Source of the DNA: Streptomyces hygroscopicus
Lineage (GTDB): Bacteria > Actinomycetota > Actinomycetes > Streptomycetales > Streptomycetaceae
Direction of reading: 5' to 3'
DNA: 64,000 nucleotides
Assembly (NCBI GenBank): GCA_002021875.1
Contig: CP018627.1
Coordinates: 3,038,001-3,102,000 of the forward strand
Made by a program: the position numbers and the translations under genes
Part shown: in pieces, positions 45,716 through 53,755 of the stretch
How positions within the stretch are numbered: position 1 is the first letter of the stretch
Layout: each line of letters begins with the position of its first letter
Notes under the pieces: model-generated
What the model was told of the DNA's origin: nothing
The model's database searches: none
What the model saw: the letters and a program-made list of their open reading frames with translations, nothing else

Positions 45716-46285
45716 GTGCTGATCAACCACGACACCCGGTGCGCGCTCGACGCGGTCGTCGATCTGGTGAACACCGCGCCCGAGGGTGCGGACCGGGACG
45801 ACCTCGCCGATGTCGCCGCCCTGCGCCGGTTCGTCGAGCGCAATGGCATCAGCGACATCGGCACGCTCGGGGAACGCGACCTCACCGCCGTCCGGGCCGT
45901 ACGGGACCGCTTCGCCGAGGTCTTCTCGGCGGCCGGGAACGAGGCCGCCACCCGCCGCTCCGCCGAGCTGCTCAACGCGATGATCGCCGCGGCCGGCACC
46001 ACGCCCCGGCTCACCGACCACGACGGCTTCGACTGGCATGTGCACTACTTCGCGCCCGGGGCCTCGCTGGCCGACCACCTCGCCGCCGACTGCGGCATGG
46101 CGCTGGCGTTCCTCGTGGTGGCGGGCGAGCGGGAGCGGCTGCGCCGCTGTGAAGCCCCGGACTGCCGCCACGCCTTCGTGGACCTGTCCCGCAACCGCTC
46201 CCGGCGCTACTGCGACAGCCGCACCTGCGGCAACCGGCTGCATGTCGCCGCGTACCGCGCCCGGCGCCGCGAGGCCGCTAGCTGA
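45716..46285 (+). CDS. CGNR zinc-finger transcription regulator (ABATE domain)
   Basis: 189 aa from GTG 45716 behind GGGAG. The ABATE-type N-terminal domain covers about 1-135 (DTRCALDAVVDLVNT, ADHLAADCGMALAFLVVAG). The CGNR finger has C-E-A-P-D-C, YCDSRTCGNRLHVAAYRARRR (short-cut) and binds zinc. These proteins act as DNA-binding stress or lifestyle regulators. Target unknown. Confidence 0.9.
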   Translation: MLINHDTRCALDAVVDLVNTAPEGADRDDLADVAALRRFVERNGISDIGTLGERDLTAVRAVRDRFAEVFSAAGNEAATRRSAELLNAMIAAAGTTPRLTDHDGFDWHVHYFAPGASLADHLAADCGMALAFLVVAGERERLRRCEAPDCRHAFVDLSRNRSRRYCDSRTCGNRLHVAAYRARRREAAS

Positions 46286-46341
46286 CCGCCCGTGCGCGGC
46301 GGTCGGCGGCCGGGTGGAGGGGGAACGGGCGGGGCGCCGCC

Positions 46342-46515
46342 TCACCACCGGTGGAGGTCGTGAACGGCGGTCACGACGAGCAGTGTGCCGATGAACGCCA
46401 GGAACAGCATCAGCGGCGGCTGCGAGAGGGCGAAGAGACAGCCACGGGTCTCGTCGCTCGGCGGAACAGGGGGTCCTTCGATGGGGGATTGCTCCCCCGG
46501 CGGTGATTGCAACAT
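46342..46515 (-). CDS. 57-aa single-span membrane protein, too short for usual calling
   Basis: ORF from ATG 46515 to TGA 46342: 57 aa, MLQSPPGEQSPIEGPPVPPS, then a span LMLFLAFIGTLLVVTAV and a charged end HDLHRW. High GC at third positions throughout, in a gap that otherwise has no gene. The ribosome site is weak (GCGAG). Probably a real small protein. Confidence 0.6.
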   Translation of the reverse strand: MLQSPPGEQSPIEGPPVPPSDETRGCLFALSQPPLMLFLAFIGTLLVVTAVHDLHRW

Positions 46516-46583
46516 CTCGCGGAGATCATGACCCAGCCCTCACCCCGCCTGCGACCGGTGATCGTTTTTTGATCGGTCGCTTG

Positions 46584-47042
46584 TCAGATCCCGTGCTTTT
46601 TGAGTATGGCCTCGATGTCGGAGAAGTCATCTGTGCCAGAGCTCGTTCCGCCCTTGGCCTTCGGCCGCTCCGCCGCCTTCGTCCCGGCGGCTCCTCGGCC
46701 GGGCCCCAGCGCGGGCTCCGAGGCCCCCGCGGACACCCCGGCACGTTCGGCCGCGGCCGCCGCCCTGCGCTCCTTACGGGTGCCGCCGGAGCGGCGCTCG
46801 ACCGCCCGGCTGATCATGAACAGCGCCCAGGAGAGGCCGAGCACGCCGAAGCCCACCCAGACGGTCGGCTTGAAGACCAGGTCGGCCACCCAGTCCAGGA
46901 TGCCGGTCATCGCCAGGCCCAGCGGGACCAGGGCGTAGGCGGCGATCCGGGTCGCGGCCAGGAACCGCTTGCGGTAGGCGGTCAGCCCGGCGATGCCCAG
47001 ACCGGCCGCGGACAGCGCGGCACAAATGGTGTCGGTCAGCAT
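46584..47042 (-). CDS. Small membrane protein with long acidic/Ala tail
   Basis: 152 aa from ATG 47042 behind GGGAGG. Three hydrophobic spans: ICAALSAAGLGIAGLTA, AAYALVPLGLAMTGILDWVAD and TVWVGFGVLGLSWALFMI. The C-terminal 65 residues are Ala/Gly/Lys-rich, ending SDIEAILKKHGI, a motif common to actinobacterial membrane proteins of unknown function. The 943-nt frame from 47525 is a shadow. Confidence 0.8.
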   Translation of the reverse strand: MLTDTICAALSAAGLGIAGLTAYRKRFLAATRIAAYALVPLGLAMTGILDWVADLVFKPTVWVGFGVLGLSWALFMISRAVERRSGGTRKERRAAAAAERAGVSAGASEPALGPGRGAAGTKAAERPKAKGGTSSGTDDFSDIEAILKKHGI

Positions 47043-47174
47043 CGTTCCTCCCGCGACTGGCGTTCCAGTATGTCCATCGTGCACCCCGTAAGGCGGCGGG
47101 GGCCATGGCCCAGGCCCGGGATCAGGGACATCTCCGGGTACGGAGCAGGGACCAGGGGCTGGAAGACTGGCCCC

Positions 47175-47690
47175 ATGAGCCACACCGACCCCTCCCCTCG
47201 CCCCGTGCTCGACGTCTGGTGCGAGCTGCAGTGCCCCGACTGCCGTACCGCCCTGGGCGATCTGCGCGCGCTGCGCGACCGCTTCCAGGACACCCTGGAC
47301 ATCCGGCTGCGCCACTTCCCGCTGGAGCGCCACCGGCACGCCCACGCGGCGGCCCAGGCGGCCGAGGAGGCCATCGCACAGGGGCGCGGCTGGCCGTATG
47401 TCGAGGCCGTCCTGGAGCGCACCGAGGAGCTCGGGACCCGCGGTGAGCCGCTGCTGGTGGAAGTGGCCCGGGAACTGGGGCTGGACGCCGAGGAGATGGA
47501 CACCGCGCTGGTCGACGGCCGGCACATCCTGATCGTGGACGCGGACCAGGCCGAGGGCAAGGCGATCGGGGTCACCGGCACCCCCACGTATGTGATCGGC
47601 GGCGAGCGGCTCGACGGCGGCAAGAGCCAGGAGGGGCTGCGGGAGCGCGTCGAGGAGATCGCCGCCCGCCTCATCGCCGAGCGGCCGTAA
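47175..47690 (+). CDS. DsbA-family thiol oxidoreductase-like protein
   Basis: 171 aa from ATG 47175. Active-site motif CPDC (WCELQCPDCRTAL) lies near residues 20-23, a helical insert covers 45-120, and the cis-proline loop is VTGTPTYVIGG. No signal peptide or span is visible, so it is cytosolic, unlike E. coli DsbA. It resembles FrnE/2-hydroxychromene isomerase-type or DSBA-like oxidoreductases. Confidence 0.87.
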   Translation: MSHTDPSPRPVLDVWCELQCPDCRTALGDLRALRDRFQDTLDIRLRHFPLERHRHAHAAAQAAEEAIAQGRGWPYVEAVLERTEELGTRGEPLLVEVARELGLDAEEMDTALVDGRHILIVDADQAEGKAIGVTGTPTYVIGGERLDGGKSQEGLRERVEEIAARLIAERP

Positions 47691-47757
47691 GGCCCCCGGC
47701 GGGGCCTCGGAAGGCCCTTGGAGCAGACCCTCGGATCAGGCCGTAAGAGCAGGACGC

Positions 47758-48603
47758 TCAGAGCAGCGGCTTGTAGAGCTGGTACTCGGTCGGCTCGTAG
47801 CCCAGCGACTCGTACAGCCGCAGCGCCGGGGTGTTGCCGCCGAAGACATACAGGCCGAGGCCGCGCGCCCCGTGCGCCAGGCTCGCGCGCTCGGCGGCCA
47901 GCATCAGGGTGCGGCCGTGTCCGTGGCCCCGGTGCTCCTCGGTGACCTCGACGGCGTAGACGTACGCCTCCCCGCTCTCGGCCGCGTCGGGCTCCCCTTC
48001 GCGCAGCGTGACCCAGAGGGTGCCCACGTCCGTACCGCCGTGGGCGAGGATGCGCAGCAGGGCCCCGGGGGTGTCCGGGCCCTGCGGCAGCAGCGTGGCG
48101 TAGTCGGTGTCCGCCTTGGTCTCGGCCTGCTGCCGGGTGACTCCGCGCTCCAGCAGGTCGGCGATGTATCCGGCCCGCTTGTGGGCGCGCCACGCCGGGT
48201 ATTCGGCCTCCGTTATGGGGCGTATCGCGCTGTCCCCGGGCAGTTCGGGCGGCTCCGTGAGCCGCTTGAACATATTGCGGCCGCGCTCGCGGTAGCCGAG
48301 CGCGGCCGCTAGCCCGAGGGCGGTCGTGGCCGGTGCGGGGACTCCCACCACGAGCTGGGTGCAGCCCCAGCCGCGCAGCACCTCCTCGGCGGCGAGCGCG
48401 GCGACCGTGCCGCGGCCCCGGTGCCGCTCGCCCTCGTCGATGTGGAGCCGCTCGATGCACCCGGCCACCGGGCCCAGGCGGGCGTCGGTGGTGAGCTGGA
48501 CGGAGCCGACGGGGCGGCTGTTGACGCACACCTCGTACGAGCGGGCACGCCCGCCGCCGTCGGTGTGCTGTTCGGGCGCGATGGGCCGCAGAGTGGTGGT
48601 CAC
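47758..48603 (-). CDS. Tandem GNAT acetyltransferase
   Basis: 281 aa from GTG 48603. Two GNAT folds: the first (about 1-115) has EGERHRGRGTVAALAAEEVLRG as the acetyl-CoA site. The second (about 130-281) has VEVTEEHRGHGHGRTLMLAAE with Q/R-x-x-G-x-G pattern and YVFGGNTPALRLYESLGYEPTE. The MshD-like double GNAT shape suggests mycothiol synthase as one possibility (MshD is about 300 aa), but the first domain motif differs; substrate not sure. Confidence 0.85.
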   Translation of the reverse strand: MTTTLRPIAPEQHTDGGGRARSYEVCVNSRPVGSVQLTTDARLGPVAGCIERLHIDEGERHRGRGTVAALAAEEVLRGWGCTQLVVGVPAPATTALGLAAALGYRERGRNMFKRLTEPPELPGDSAIRPITEAEYPAWRAHKRAGYIADLLERGVTRQQAETKADTDYATLLPQGPDTPGALLRILAHGGTDVGTLWVTLREGEPDAAESGEAYVYAVEVTEEHRGHGHGRTLMLAAERASLAHGARGLGLYVFGGNTPALRLYESLGYEPTEYQLYKPLL

Positions 48604-48672
48604 GAGGGTGTTCTACCGGTCCGCCGGGCCGACGTCACCCGTTTTCCGCGCGGATCCGCCGCTACCGGCCGG

Positions 48673-49500
48673 TCAGGGGTCGATGTCCGCGGCGGCCCGC
48701 TCGGTGAAGATCCGCAGGGCCTCGGCGGTGACCGGGCCGGGGGCGCCGGGCAGGGTGCGGGTGTCCACCCGGTGCACGCCCTGTACGTCGCGGGTCGTGG
48801 AGGTCAGGAAGACCTCCTCGGCCCGGCGCAGCGCCTCCAGCGGCAGATCGGTCTCCTTGGCGCCCACCCACTCCAGCACCAGGGCGCGGGTGATCCCGGC
48901 GAGGCAGCCGGAGGAGAGCGGCGGGGTGTGCAGCTCGCCGTCGAGGACCACGAAGACGTTGGTGCCGGTGCCCTCGCAGAGCGCGCCGACCGTGTTGCCG
49001 AAGAGGGCCTCGGTGGCGTCCTGCTCGCGGGCGCGGGCCAGCGCGACCACGTTCTCGCCGTACGAGGTGGTCTTCAGGCCGGTGAGCGCCCCGCGCTCGT
49101 TGCGCGCCCAGGGGACGGTGATCACGGCCGTGGCGTCGGGCCGGCGGGACGCCTCGGCCAGCGCGACCACCAGGGTGGGGCCGGCCGTGCCGCGGTCGGA
49201 GCCGAGCGGCGAGAGCCCGCCGGTGTAGGTGATCCTGAGCCGCCCGAACGGCACGGGGTGGGCCCCCAGCACCTCCTCGCAGCCTCGCCGCACCTCGTCC
49301 AGGTCCGGCTCGGGAAGCCCCAGGCCCTCGGCGGAGCGGGCCAGCCGCCGCAGATGGCGGGTGAGGGCGAAGGGCCTCCCCTCGGTGGCCTTGACGGTCT
49401 CGAAGACACCGTCGCCGACCGTGAGTCCATGGTCGAAGACGGACACCCTGGCGCTGTCCGCGTCGCAGAGGGATCCATCGAGCCAGATGGCCGGTTTCAT
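48673..49500 (-). CDS. pabC: Aminodeoxychorismate lyase-like class IV aminotransferase (PabC)
   Basis: 275-aa class IV PLP enzyme from ATG 49500. Seen: IWLDGSLCDADSARVSVFDHGLTVGDGVFET (read in two parts), the PLP lysine in GLKTTSYGENVVALARARE, and GNTVGALCEGTGTNVFVV, the phosphate-binding region. It overlaps the pabB stop by 4 bp, which supports release of p-aminobenzoate from aminodeoxychorismate for folate. Confidence 0.92.
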   Translation of the reverse strand: MKPAIWLDGSLCDADSARVSVFDHGLTVGDGVFETVKATEGRPFALTRHLRRLARSAEGLGLPEPDLDEVRRGCEEVLGAHPVPFGRLRITYTGGLSPLGSDRGTAGPTLVVALAEASRRPDATAVITVPWARNERGALTGLKTTSYGENVVALARAREQDATEALFGNTVGALCEGTGTNVFVVLDGELHTPPLSSGCLAGITRALVLEWVGAKETDLPLEALRRAEEVFLTSTTRDVQGVHRVDTRTLPGAPGPVTAEALRIFTERAAADIDP

Positions 49501-50552
49501 CGCGTCGCCCTTCCCGTCGGCTGCTGTACGCCCGACGCTACCGCGAGCAGCCGGGCGGCCTTGAGTTCCGTTTCGTCCCATTCGCGCTCCGGGTCGGAGC
49601 CCCACGTGATGCCCGCCCCGGTGCCGAACCGCAGCACGGCCCCGGCCGGGCCGCGGTCGATCCAGAAGGTGCGTATCCCGACCGCCAGCTCACCGGTGCC
49701 GCGGTCGGCGTCGACCCAGCCGATGCCGCCGCAGTACGGGCCGCGGGGCGCGGTCTCCAGTTCCTCGATGACGCGCAGCGCGCTGGACTTGGGCGCGCCG
49801 GTGACCGATCCGGGCGGAAAGGTGGCGGCGAGCAGTTCCGGCCAGCCGGTGCCGGGGGCGAGTTCGCCGCGCACCGTGGAGACGAGGTGGACCAGTCCCG
49901 GATGCGGTTCGACCGCGCAGAGGGCCGGGACGGTCACCGAGCCGGTGGCGCAGACCCGGCCCAGGTCGTTGCGGACCAGGTCCACGATCATCACGTTCTC
50001 GGCGTGGTCCTTCTCCAGCAGGTCCTCGGGGCCGCGGCCGGTGCCCTTGATGGGGCCGGACTCCACGGTGCGCCCGGCACGCCGCAGGAACAGTTCGGGC
50101 GAGGCCGTGGCGACCTCCACCCCGTGGGCGGGCAGCCTTACGGTGCCCGCGTACGGGGCGGGGTTGCCCAGGGCCAGCAGCGCGGTCAGCGCGTCCACAT
50201 CGGCCCCGGCCGGATCGGGCAGCGGCGCGGTCAGCACCCGGCAGAGATTGGCCTGGTAGACCTCACCGGCCGCGATGCGCCGCCGGATGCCGCGCACCCC
50301 GGCGGTGTAGGCGGCCCGGTCCAGCGACGAGGTCCACTCCCCGGCCGAGGGGCCGCGCCAGCCACCGGGCGTGGGGGGCGGCACGGGCTCGGTCCGTACG
50401 TCCCCGAAGCGTGCACAGACCAGACGGCCCTCGAAGTCCGCGACAACGGCCCAGAAACCCTGGGTGTCCAGGGCCGACGGATCGCTGGTCACATCGCGTA
50501 GATCGGAGGCGAGCAGGCCGCCGAAGCGGGCGAGCGGGGGCAGATCGTGCAC
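49497..50552 (-). CDS. pabB: Aminodeoxychorismate synthase component I (PabB)
   Basis: 351-aa chorismate-binding enzyme from GTG 50552. Motifs: IAAGEVYQANLCRVL, SPELFLRR, PIKGTGRG (with the catalytic Lys), ENVMIVDLVRNDLGRV and PGSVTGAPKSSALRVI. Short N-terminus compared with PabB of E. coli (450 aa). Coupled to pabC by ATGA. The amidotransferase subunit (PabA/TrpG) is not in the window. Confidence 0.93.
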   Translation of the reverse strand: MHDLPPLARFGGLLASDLRDVTSDPSALDTQGFWAVVADFEGRLVCARFGDVRTEPVPPPTPGGWRGPSAGEWTSSLDRAAYTAGVRGIRRRIAAGEVYQANLCRVLTAPLPDPAGADVDALTALLALGNPAPYAGTVRLPAHGVEVATASPELFLRRAGRTVESGPIKGTGRGPEDLLEKDHAENVMIVDLVRNDLGRVCATGSVTVPALCAVEPHPGLVHLVSTVRGELAPGTGWPELLAATFPPGSVTGAPKSSALRVIEELETAPRGPYCGGIGWVDADRGTGELAVGIRTFWIDRGPAGAVLRFGTGAGITWGSDPEREWDETELKAARLLAVASGVQQPTGRATR

Positions 50553-50638
50553 GGTTGCGAGTCTATGGTGCCCAGGTCAGGGCGGCCTCGGGAGGGCGTG
50601 CGGCACCCGAGCAGGGCAGCACGCTGCGGAAACGGAAT

Positions 50639-50666
50639 TTGAGCTGGCCGGGGAATCCGCTAGAGT
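50639..50666 (+). promoter_or_regulatory. Promoter of the tRNA cluster
   Basis: TTGAGC (50639-50644) and TAGAGT (50661-50666) separated by 16 bp, about 47 bp before tRNA-Gly, matching the CTAGAGTT-type -10 seen at many streptomycete tRNA genes. Confidence 0.65.
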
Positions 50667-50712
50667 TCAACACGTCGCCGGGACGCGGAAGCGCCCCGGA
50701 CATACGACACCT

Positions 50713-50785
50713 GCGGACGTGGCTCAGTTGGTAGAGCATCACCTTGCCAAGGTGAGGGTCGCGAGTTCGAATCTCGTCGTCCGCT
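50713..50785 (+). tRNA. tRNA-Gly(GCC)
   Basis: 73 nt, acceptor GCGGACG with CGTCCGC, discriminator T, anticodon loop TTGCCAA (GCC), T-arm GAGTTCGAATCTC. First of five tRNAs, no encoded CCA. Confidence 0.95.
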
Positions 50786-50813
50786 CGGTGTGGGGGTTTC
50801 GACCTCCACGGCT

Positions 50814-50884
50814 GGTGGAGTGGCCGAGAGGCGAGGCAACGGCCTGCAAAGCCGTCTACACGGGTTCAAATCCCGTCTCCACCT
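50814..50884 (+). tRNA. tRNA-Cys(GCA)
   Basis: 71 nt, acceptor GGTGGAG with CTCCACC, discriminator T, anticodon loop CTGCAAA (GCA), T-arm GGGTTCAAATCCC. Confidence 0.95.
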
Positions 50885-50885
50885 C

Positions 50886-50957
50886 GGACGATTAGCTCAG
50901 CGGGAGAGCGCTTCCCTGACACGGAAGAGGTCACTGGTTCAATCCCAGTATCGTCCA
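50886..50957 (+). tRNA. tRNA-Val(GAC), first of three
   Basis: 72 nt, acceptor GGACGAT with ATCGTCC, anticodon loop CTGACAC (GAC), discriminator A. Begins 1 bp after tRNA-Cys. Confidence 0.95.
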
Positions 50958-50980
50958 CTCGGATCCTCGCGGATCCACCT

Positions 50981-51052
50981 GCGCGATTAGCTCAGCGGGA
51001 GAGCGCTTCCCTGACACGGAAGAGGTCACTGGTTCAATCCCAGTATCGCGCA
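50981..51052 (+). tRNA. tRNA-Val(GAC), second, with altered acceptor stem
   Basis: 72 nt, same body as its neighbours, but the acceptor is GCGCGAT with ATCGCGC: positions 2-3 changed with compensating changes on the other side. Anticodon GAC. Confidence 0.94.
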
Positions 51053-51063
51053 CGCAGTCCCGC

Positions 51064-51135
51064 GGACGATTAGCTCAGCGGGAGAGCGCTTCCCTGACAC
51101 GGAAGAGGTCACTGGTTCAATCCCAGTATCGTCCA
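51064..51135 (+). tRNA. tRNA-Val(GAC), third
   Basis: 72 nt, identical to the first copy (acceptor GGACGAT with ATCGTCC, anticodon GAC). Confidence 0.95.
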
Positions 51136-51147
51136 CACTGATCGGCG

Positions 51148-51176
51148 GAGGGCCGGAGCGAAGAGCTCCGGCCCTC
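51148..51176. terminator. Terminator after the tRNA cluster
   Basis: 12-bp stem, arms 51148-51159 and 51165-51176, with a 5-nt loop, 13 bp beyond the last tRNA; also close to the stop of the zinc-ribbon gene on the other strand. Confidence 0.85.
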
Positions 51177-51206
51177 TGGCGTTTCTCGGCTATCAGCTCT
51201 CAGTCC

Positions 51207-51503
51207 TCAGGACGAGAAGAGCATGTGCCCGAAGCCCCGCTTGTGGTGGCCGTGGTGACCACCGTGACCACCGTGGTGGCCGCCGTGCTGCGGCGCGCCC
51301 CACGCGGGCGCGGGCGCGGCCGGGTACCCCTGCGGGCCGGGCGCGGCGGGCGGCATCTGCTGGGTCCACTGCGTCTCAAGGCGGGTCAGCGCCTCCAGCT
51401 CCCCGTAGTCCAGGAAGATCCCCCGGCAGCCGCTGCACTGCTCTATCTGCACGCCATTGCGGTTATACGTGTGCATCGGCGCATGGCACTTGGGACACTG
51501 CAT
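51207..51503 (-). CDS. TFIIB-type zinc-ribbon protein with His-rich tail
   Basis: 98 aa. N-terminal ribbon MQCPKCHAPMHTYNRNGVQI and EQCSGCRGIFLDYGELEAL (two CxxC pairs, residues 3-6 and 23-26), then a Gln/Pro/Ala linker and a His/Gly-rich tail (QHGGHHGGHGGHHGHHKRG). Metal handling or a nucleic-acid partner is possible; conserved in streptomycetes. Confidence 0.88.
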   Translation of the reverse strand: MQCPKCHAPMHTYNRNGVQIEQCSGCRGIFLDYGELEALTRLETQWTQQMPPAAPGPQGYPAAPAPAWGAPQHGGHHGGHGGHHGHHKRGFGHMLFSS

Positions 51504-51568
51504 GGTCCGCTCAACTCCTCATGCTTCGGACAACAACGCGCCGGAACATCCGTCCGACCGCGTGGACT

Positions 51569-52579
51569 TCAGCCTACGGCCTCCATGTACCGGGCGATGC
51601 GGACAGCCGCCTCCACCATCGCCTCCTCGGCCTCGTCCAACGCCCGCCCGGCGGCCGCCGCTTTGGCGAGCGCGAGCGCGGCGGTCTGGACGGTGAGGGC
51701 ACGGGCGGGCACGTCCAGCCGCGGCCAGGGATCGCCCTGCCCCGCGGCGGAACCGCCCGCCGCCCGGTACGCCCCCAGAAACCGGTCCCAGTCCTCGGGG
51801 GCGAGCAGCCCGGCGGCGTACCAGGCGGCAGGCCGCGCGAGGTCCCAGGCCGGGTCGCCGAGGCCGAGGTCGTCGATGTCGATGAGCCGCCAGTCGGTGG
51901 CGCGGGGGCGGATGAGCTGACCGAGGTGGAGATCGCCGTGGCAGAGCCTGTTGACCTCTTGCCGGTCCGCGTAATCCCGACGGTCCCGGCGATGCCCGTG
52001 AGCCCCGTGAGCCCCGTGAGCCCGGCAGTCCGTACGGCCCAGGTCCGTGTGGTCCGTGTGGTCCACGCCGCGCGCCCAGCCCGGCAGACCGGACCAGCCC
52101 TGCAGCACGGCCCGGATGGCCGCGCTGTCGGGGAGCGCCGCCGCCCGCAGCCGGGCGATGGCGCGGGCCGCCTTGACCGGGCCGCGCATCGCCGGGAGGG
52201 GGCCGGGCAGTTCGGCGACCGGCACGGCGTGCAGCCGGGCCAGCAGCTTCCCCGCCTCGACCCACGGGGCGGCGTCCGGCGCGTCGGGCGCCACGGGTTC
52301 GCCGTACGGCCAGAGGGTGACCCGTCGGCCGTCGGGCAGCGCGCCCATGTCGTCGTCGACCGGCGGCAGCAGTATCCCCGCGCACCGGGGGTGGGCCGCG
52401 ACCCCGAGCCGGACGGCCAGCTCGGCCGGGTCCGTGCCGGGTGGGTGCGCCTTGGCGACGACATGGCCGCACCGCACGACGGTGGCGTCGGGCCGGTCGG
52501 CCAGGACGGTCACCTCGGCGGTGGCATCACGCCGGCCCCGGCGAAGGGTGGCGACGAGCTGCGCCGCGGTTTGGCTCAC
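51569..52579 (-). CDS. Phosphotransferase enzyme family (APH-like)
   Basis: 336-aa kinase-like protein. The catalytic loop is LCHGDLHLGQL with the H-G-D motif, and IDIDDLGLGDPAWDLA carries the metal-binding Asp. An insertion near residue 175-200 has short repeats (DHTDHTD, AHGAHGAHGH) from 9-bp tandem text (51995-52070), which varies between strains as a rule. Substrate unknown; aminoglycoside, macrolide or maltose-kinase-like uses all occur in the family. Confidence 0.85.
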   Translation of the reverse strand: MSQTAAQLVATLRRGRRDATAEVTVLADRPDATVVRCGHVVAKAHPPGTDPAELAVRLGVAAHPRCAGILLPPVDDDMGALPDGRRVTLWPYGEPVAPDAPDAAPWVEAGKLLARLHAVPVAELPGPLPAMRGPVKAARAIARLRAAALPDSAAIRAVLQGWSGLPGWARGVDHTDHTDLGRTDCRAHGAHGAHGHRRDRRDYADRQEVNRLCHGDLHLGQLIRPRATDWRLIDIDDLGLGDPAWDLARPAAWYAAGLLAPEDWDRFLGAYRAAGGSAAGQGDPWPRLDVPARALTVQTAALALAKAAAAGRALDEAEEAMVEAAVRIARYMEAVG

Positions 52580-52708
52580 GGCTCCCCCATGTCATCGGCT
52601 GCCCCGGGATCGTAGCCCCTGCCGGGCGGGGTGCAGGTGCTCCGCCCCTCCTGGTGTCGGGCGCTCACCCGGGTGCGGGGCGCGGGCGTATGCGGCGCCA
52701 CACTCCAT

Positions 52709-52734
52709 GGTTACAAAGTTTGAACTCTGTAACC
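52709..52734. promoter_or_regulatory. 26-bp inverted repeat, likely TetR operator
   Basis: GGTTACAAAGTT (52709-52720), TG, AACTCTGTAACC (52723-52734): 11 of 12 positions are symmetric. It lies 24 bp upstream of the cyclase start; the TetR gene lies downstream in the same unit, so autoregulation is likely. Confidence 0.75.
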
Positions 52735-52757
52735 CCAACCCGGTACGGTTCGGCGCC

Positions 52758-53657
52758 ATGGACGCATCGCATACCGGAACGAGCAACTCACAGGACCTGC
52801 CGAGCAATTGGGGCCGGTGGGGTGAGGACGACCAGCTCGGCACGCTCAACCTCATCACCGCGGAGGCCCGGGCCAGGGGCGCCGCGGAGGCCCGCACCGG
52901 GCGGACGGTGTCCCTCGCGGTTCCGGTCCAGCCCGCGCCGCTCATCAGCGGCCCCTTCGCACCGTCCACCCAAGACGCCTCGCCCGTTCAGCAGCTGATG
53001 GTCTACGTCGGTTCCCCGGCGCCGGCGATGGCGGACGTGATGCTGGTGACCAATCACCACCCGCGCTCGACGCACCTCGACGCGCTGGGGCACGCGATCC
53101 GCGACGGGCGGGTCTATCCGGGGCGGCCCGTGGACGAGGCCGTGACACCGGCCGGCGCCCGGCACGGCTCCACGACGGCCTTCGCCGCCGGGCTCGCCAC
53201 CCGGGGGATCCTGCTCGACCTGGCGGCCGAGGGCCCGTTGCCCAGTGGCCATGCGGTCACCGGGCGGGATCTCGAGGCGGCCGAGGAACGTCAGCGCGTG
53301 CGGCTGGAGTCCGGCGACGCCCTGGTGGTGCGCTGCGGATGGCCCATGACGCCCGACCCCGAGCGGCCGATGCCGGGGATGAGCCTGGACGCGGTGCGCT
53401 GGATGCACCGGCGCGGCGTGTCGCTCTACGCGGGCGACATCGGCGACGCGCACCCGGACCTGGATCCCGCCTGCCCCCTGCCGCTGCACCGGGTCGCTCT
53501 GCCGATGATGGGCCTGCCCCTGATCGACGCCGCCGAGGTGGACGAGCTCGCCGCCGTCTGCGCGGAGCTGGGCCGCTATGCTTTTCTGCTCACGGTGGCG
53601 CCGCCACGTATCCACGGGCTGACCGGGGTGCCCGTCAACCCGCTCGCGGTCTTCTGA
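52758..53657 (+). CDS. Cyclase family protein (kynurenine-formamidase-like)
   Basis: 299 aa from ATG 52758. Metal-binding text NHHPRSTHLDALGH corresponds to the H-x-G-T-H-x-D motif of the family, although the first glycine is replaced. Further family text: WGEDDQLGTLNLI (typical start) and SLYAGDIGDAHPD. A hydrolase of amides, lactones or cyclic ketones is expected, substrate unknown. Probably controlled by the adjacent TetR regulator. Confidence 0.88.
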   Translation: MDASHTGTSNSQDLPSNWGRWGEDDQLGTLNLITAEARARGAAEARTGRTVSLAVPVQPAPLISGPFAPSTQDASPVQQLMVYVGSPAPAMADVMLVTNHHPRSTHLDALGHAIRDGRVYPGRPVDEAVTPAGARHGSTTAFAAGLATRGILLDLAAEGPLPSGHAVTGRDLEAAEERQRVRLESGDALVVRCGWPMTPDPERPMPGMSLDAVRWMHRRGVSLYAGDIGDAHPDLDPACPLPLHRVALPMMGLPLIDAAEVDELAAVCAELGRYAFLLTVAPPRIHGLTGVPVNPLAVF

Positions 53658-53680
53658 CGGGCCACTTGGAGGAACTGGCA

Positions 53681-53755
53681 GTGAGGGAGCAGCCGATGCC
53701 CGCCGCCGTGGCCGGGAGCCGCGCGGTGCGGTTCGTACGGAACGGCGAGCCCTGA
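53681..53755 (+). CDS. 24-aa ORF between cyclase and TetR genes (leader or gene remnant)
   Basis: GTG 53681 behind GGAGGA (53668-53673) reads MREQPMPAAVAGSRAVRFVR and then NGEP, stop TGA 53753-53755 overlapping the TetR ATG (TGATG). The text RAVRFVRNGEP resembles the first residues of quinone/alcohol dehydrogenases, so it may be the remnant of a deleted oxidoreductase gene. It now couples translation of the regulator. Confidence 0.5.
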   Translation: MREQPMPAAVAGSRAVRFVRNGEP

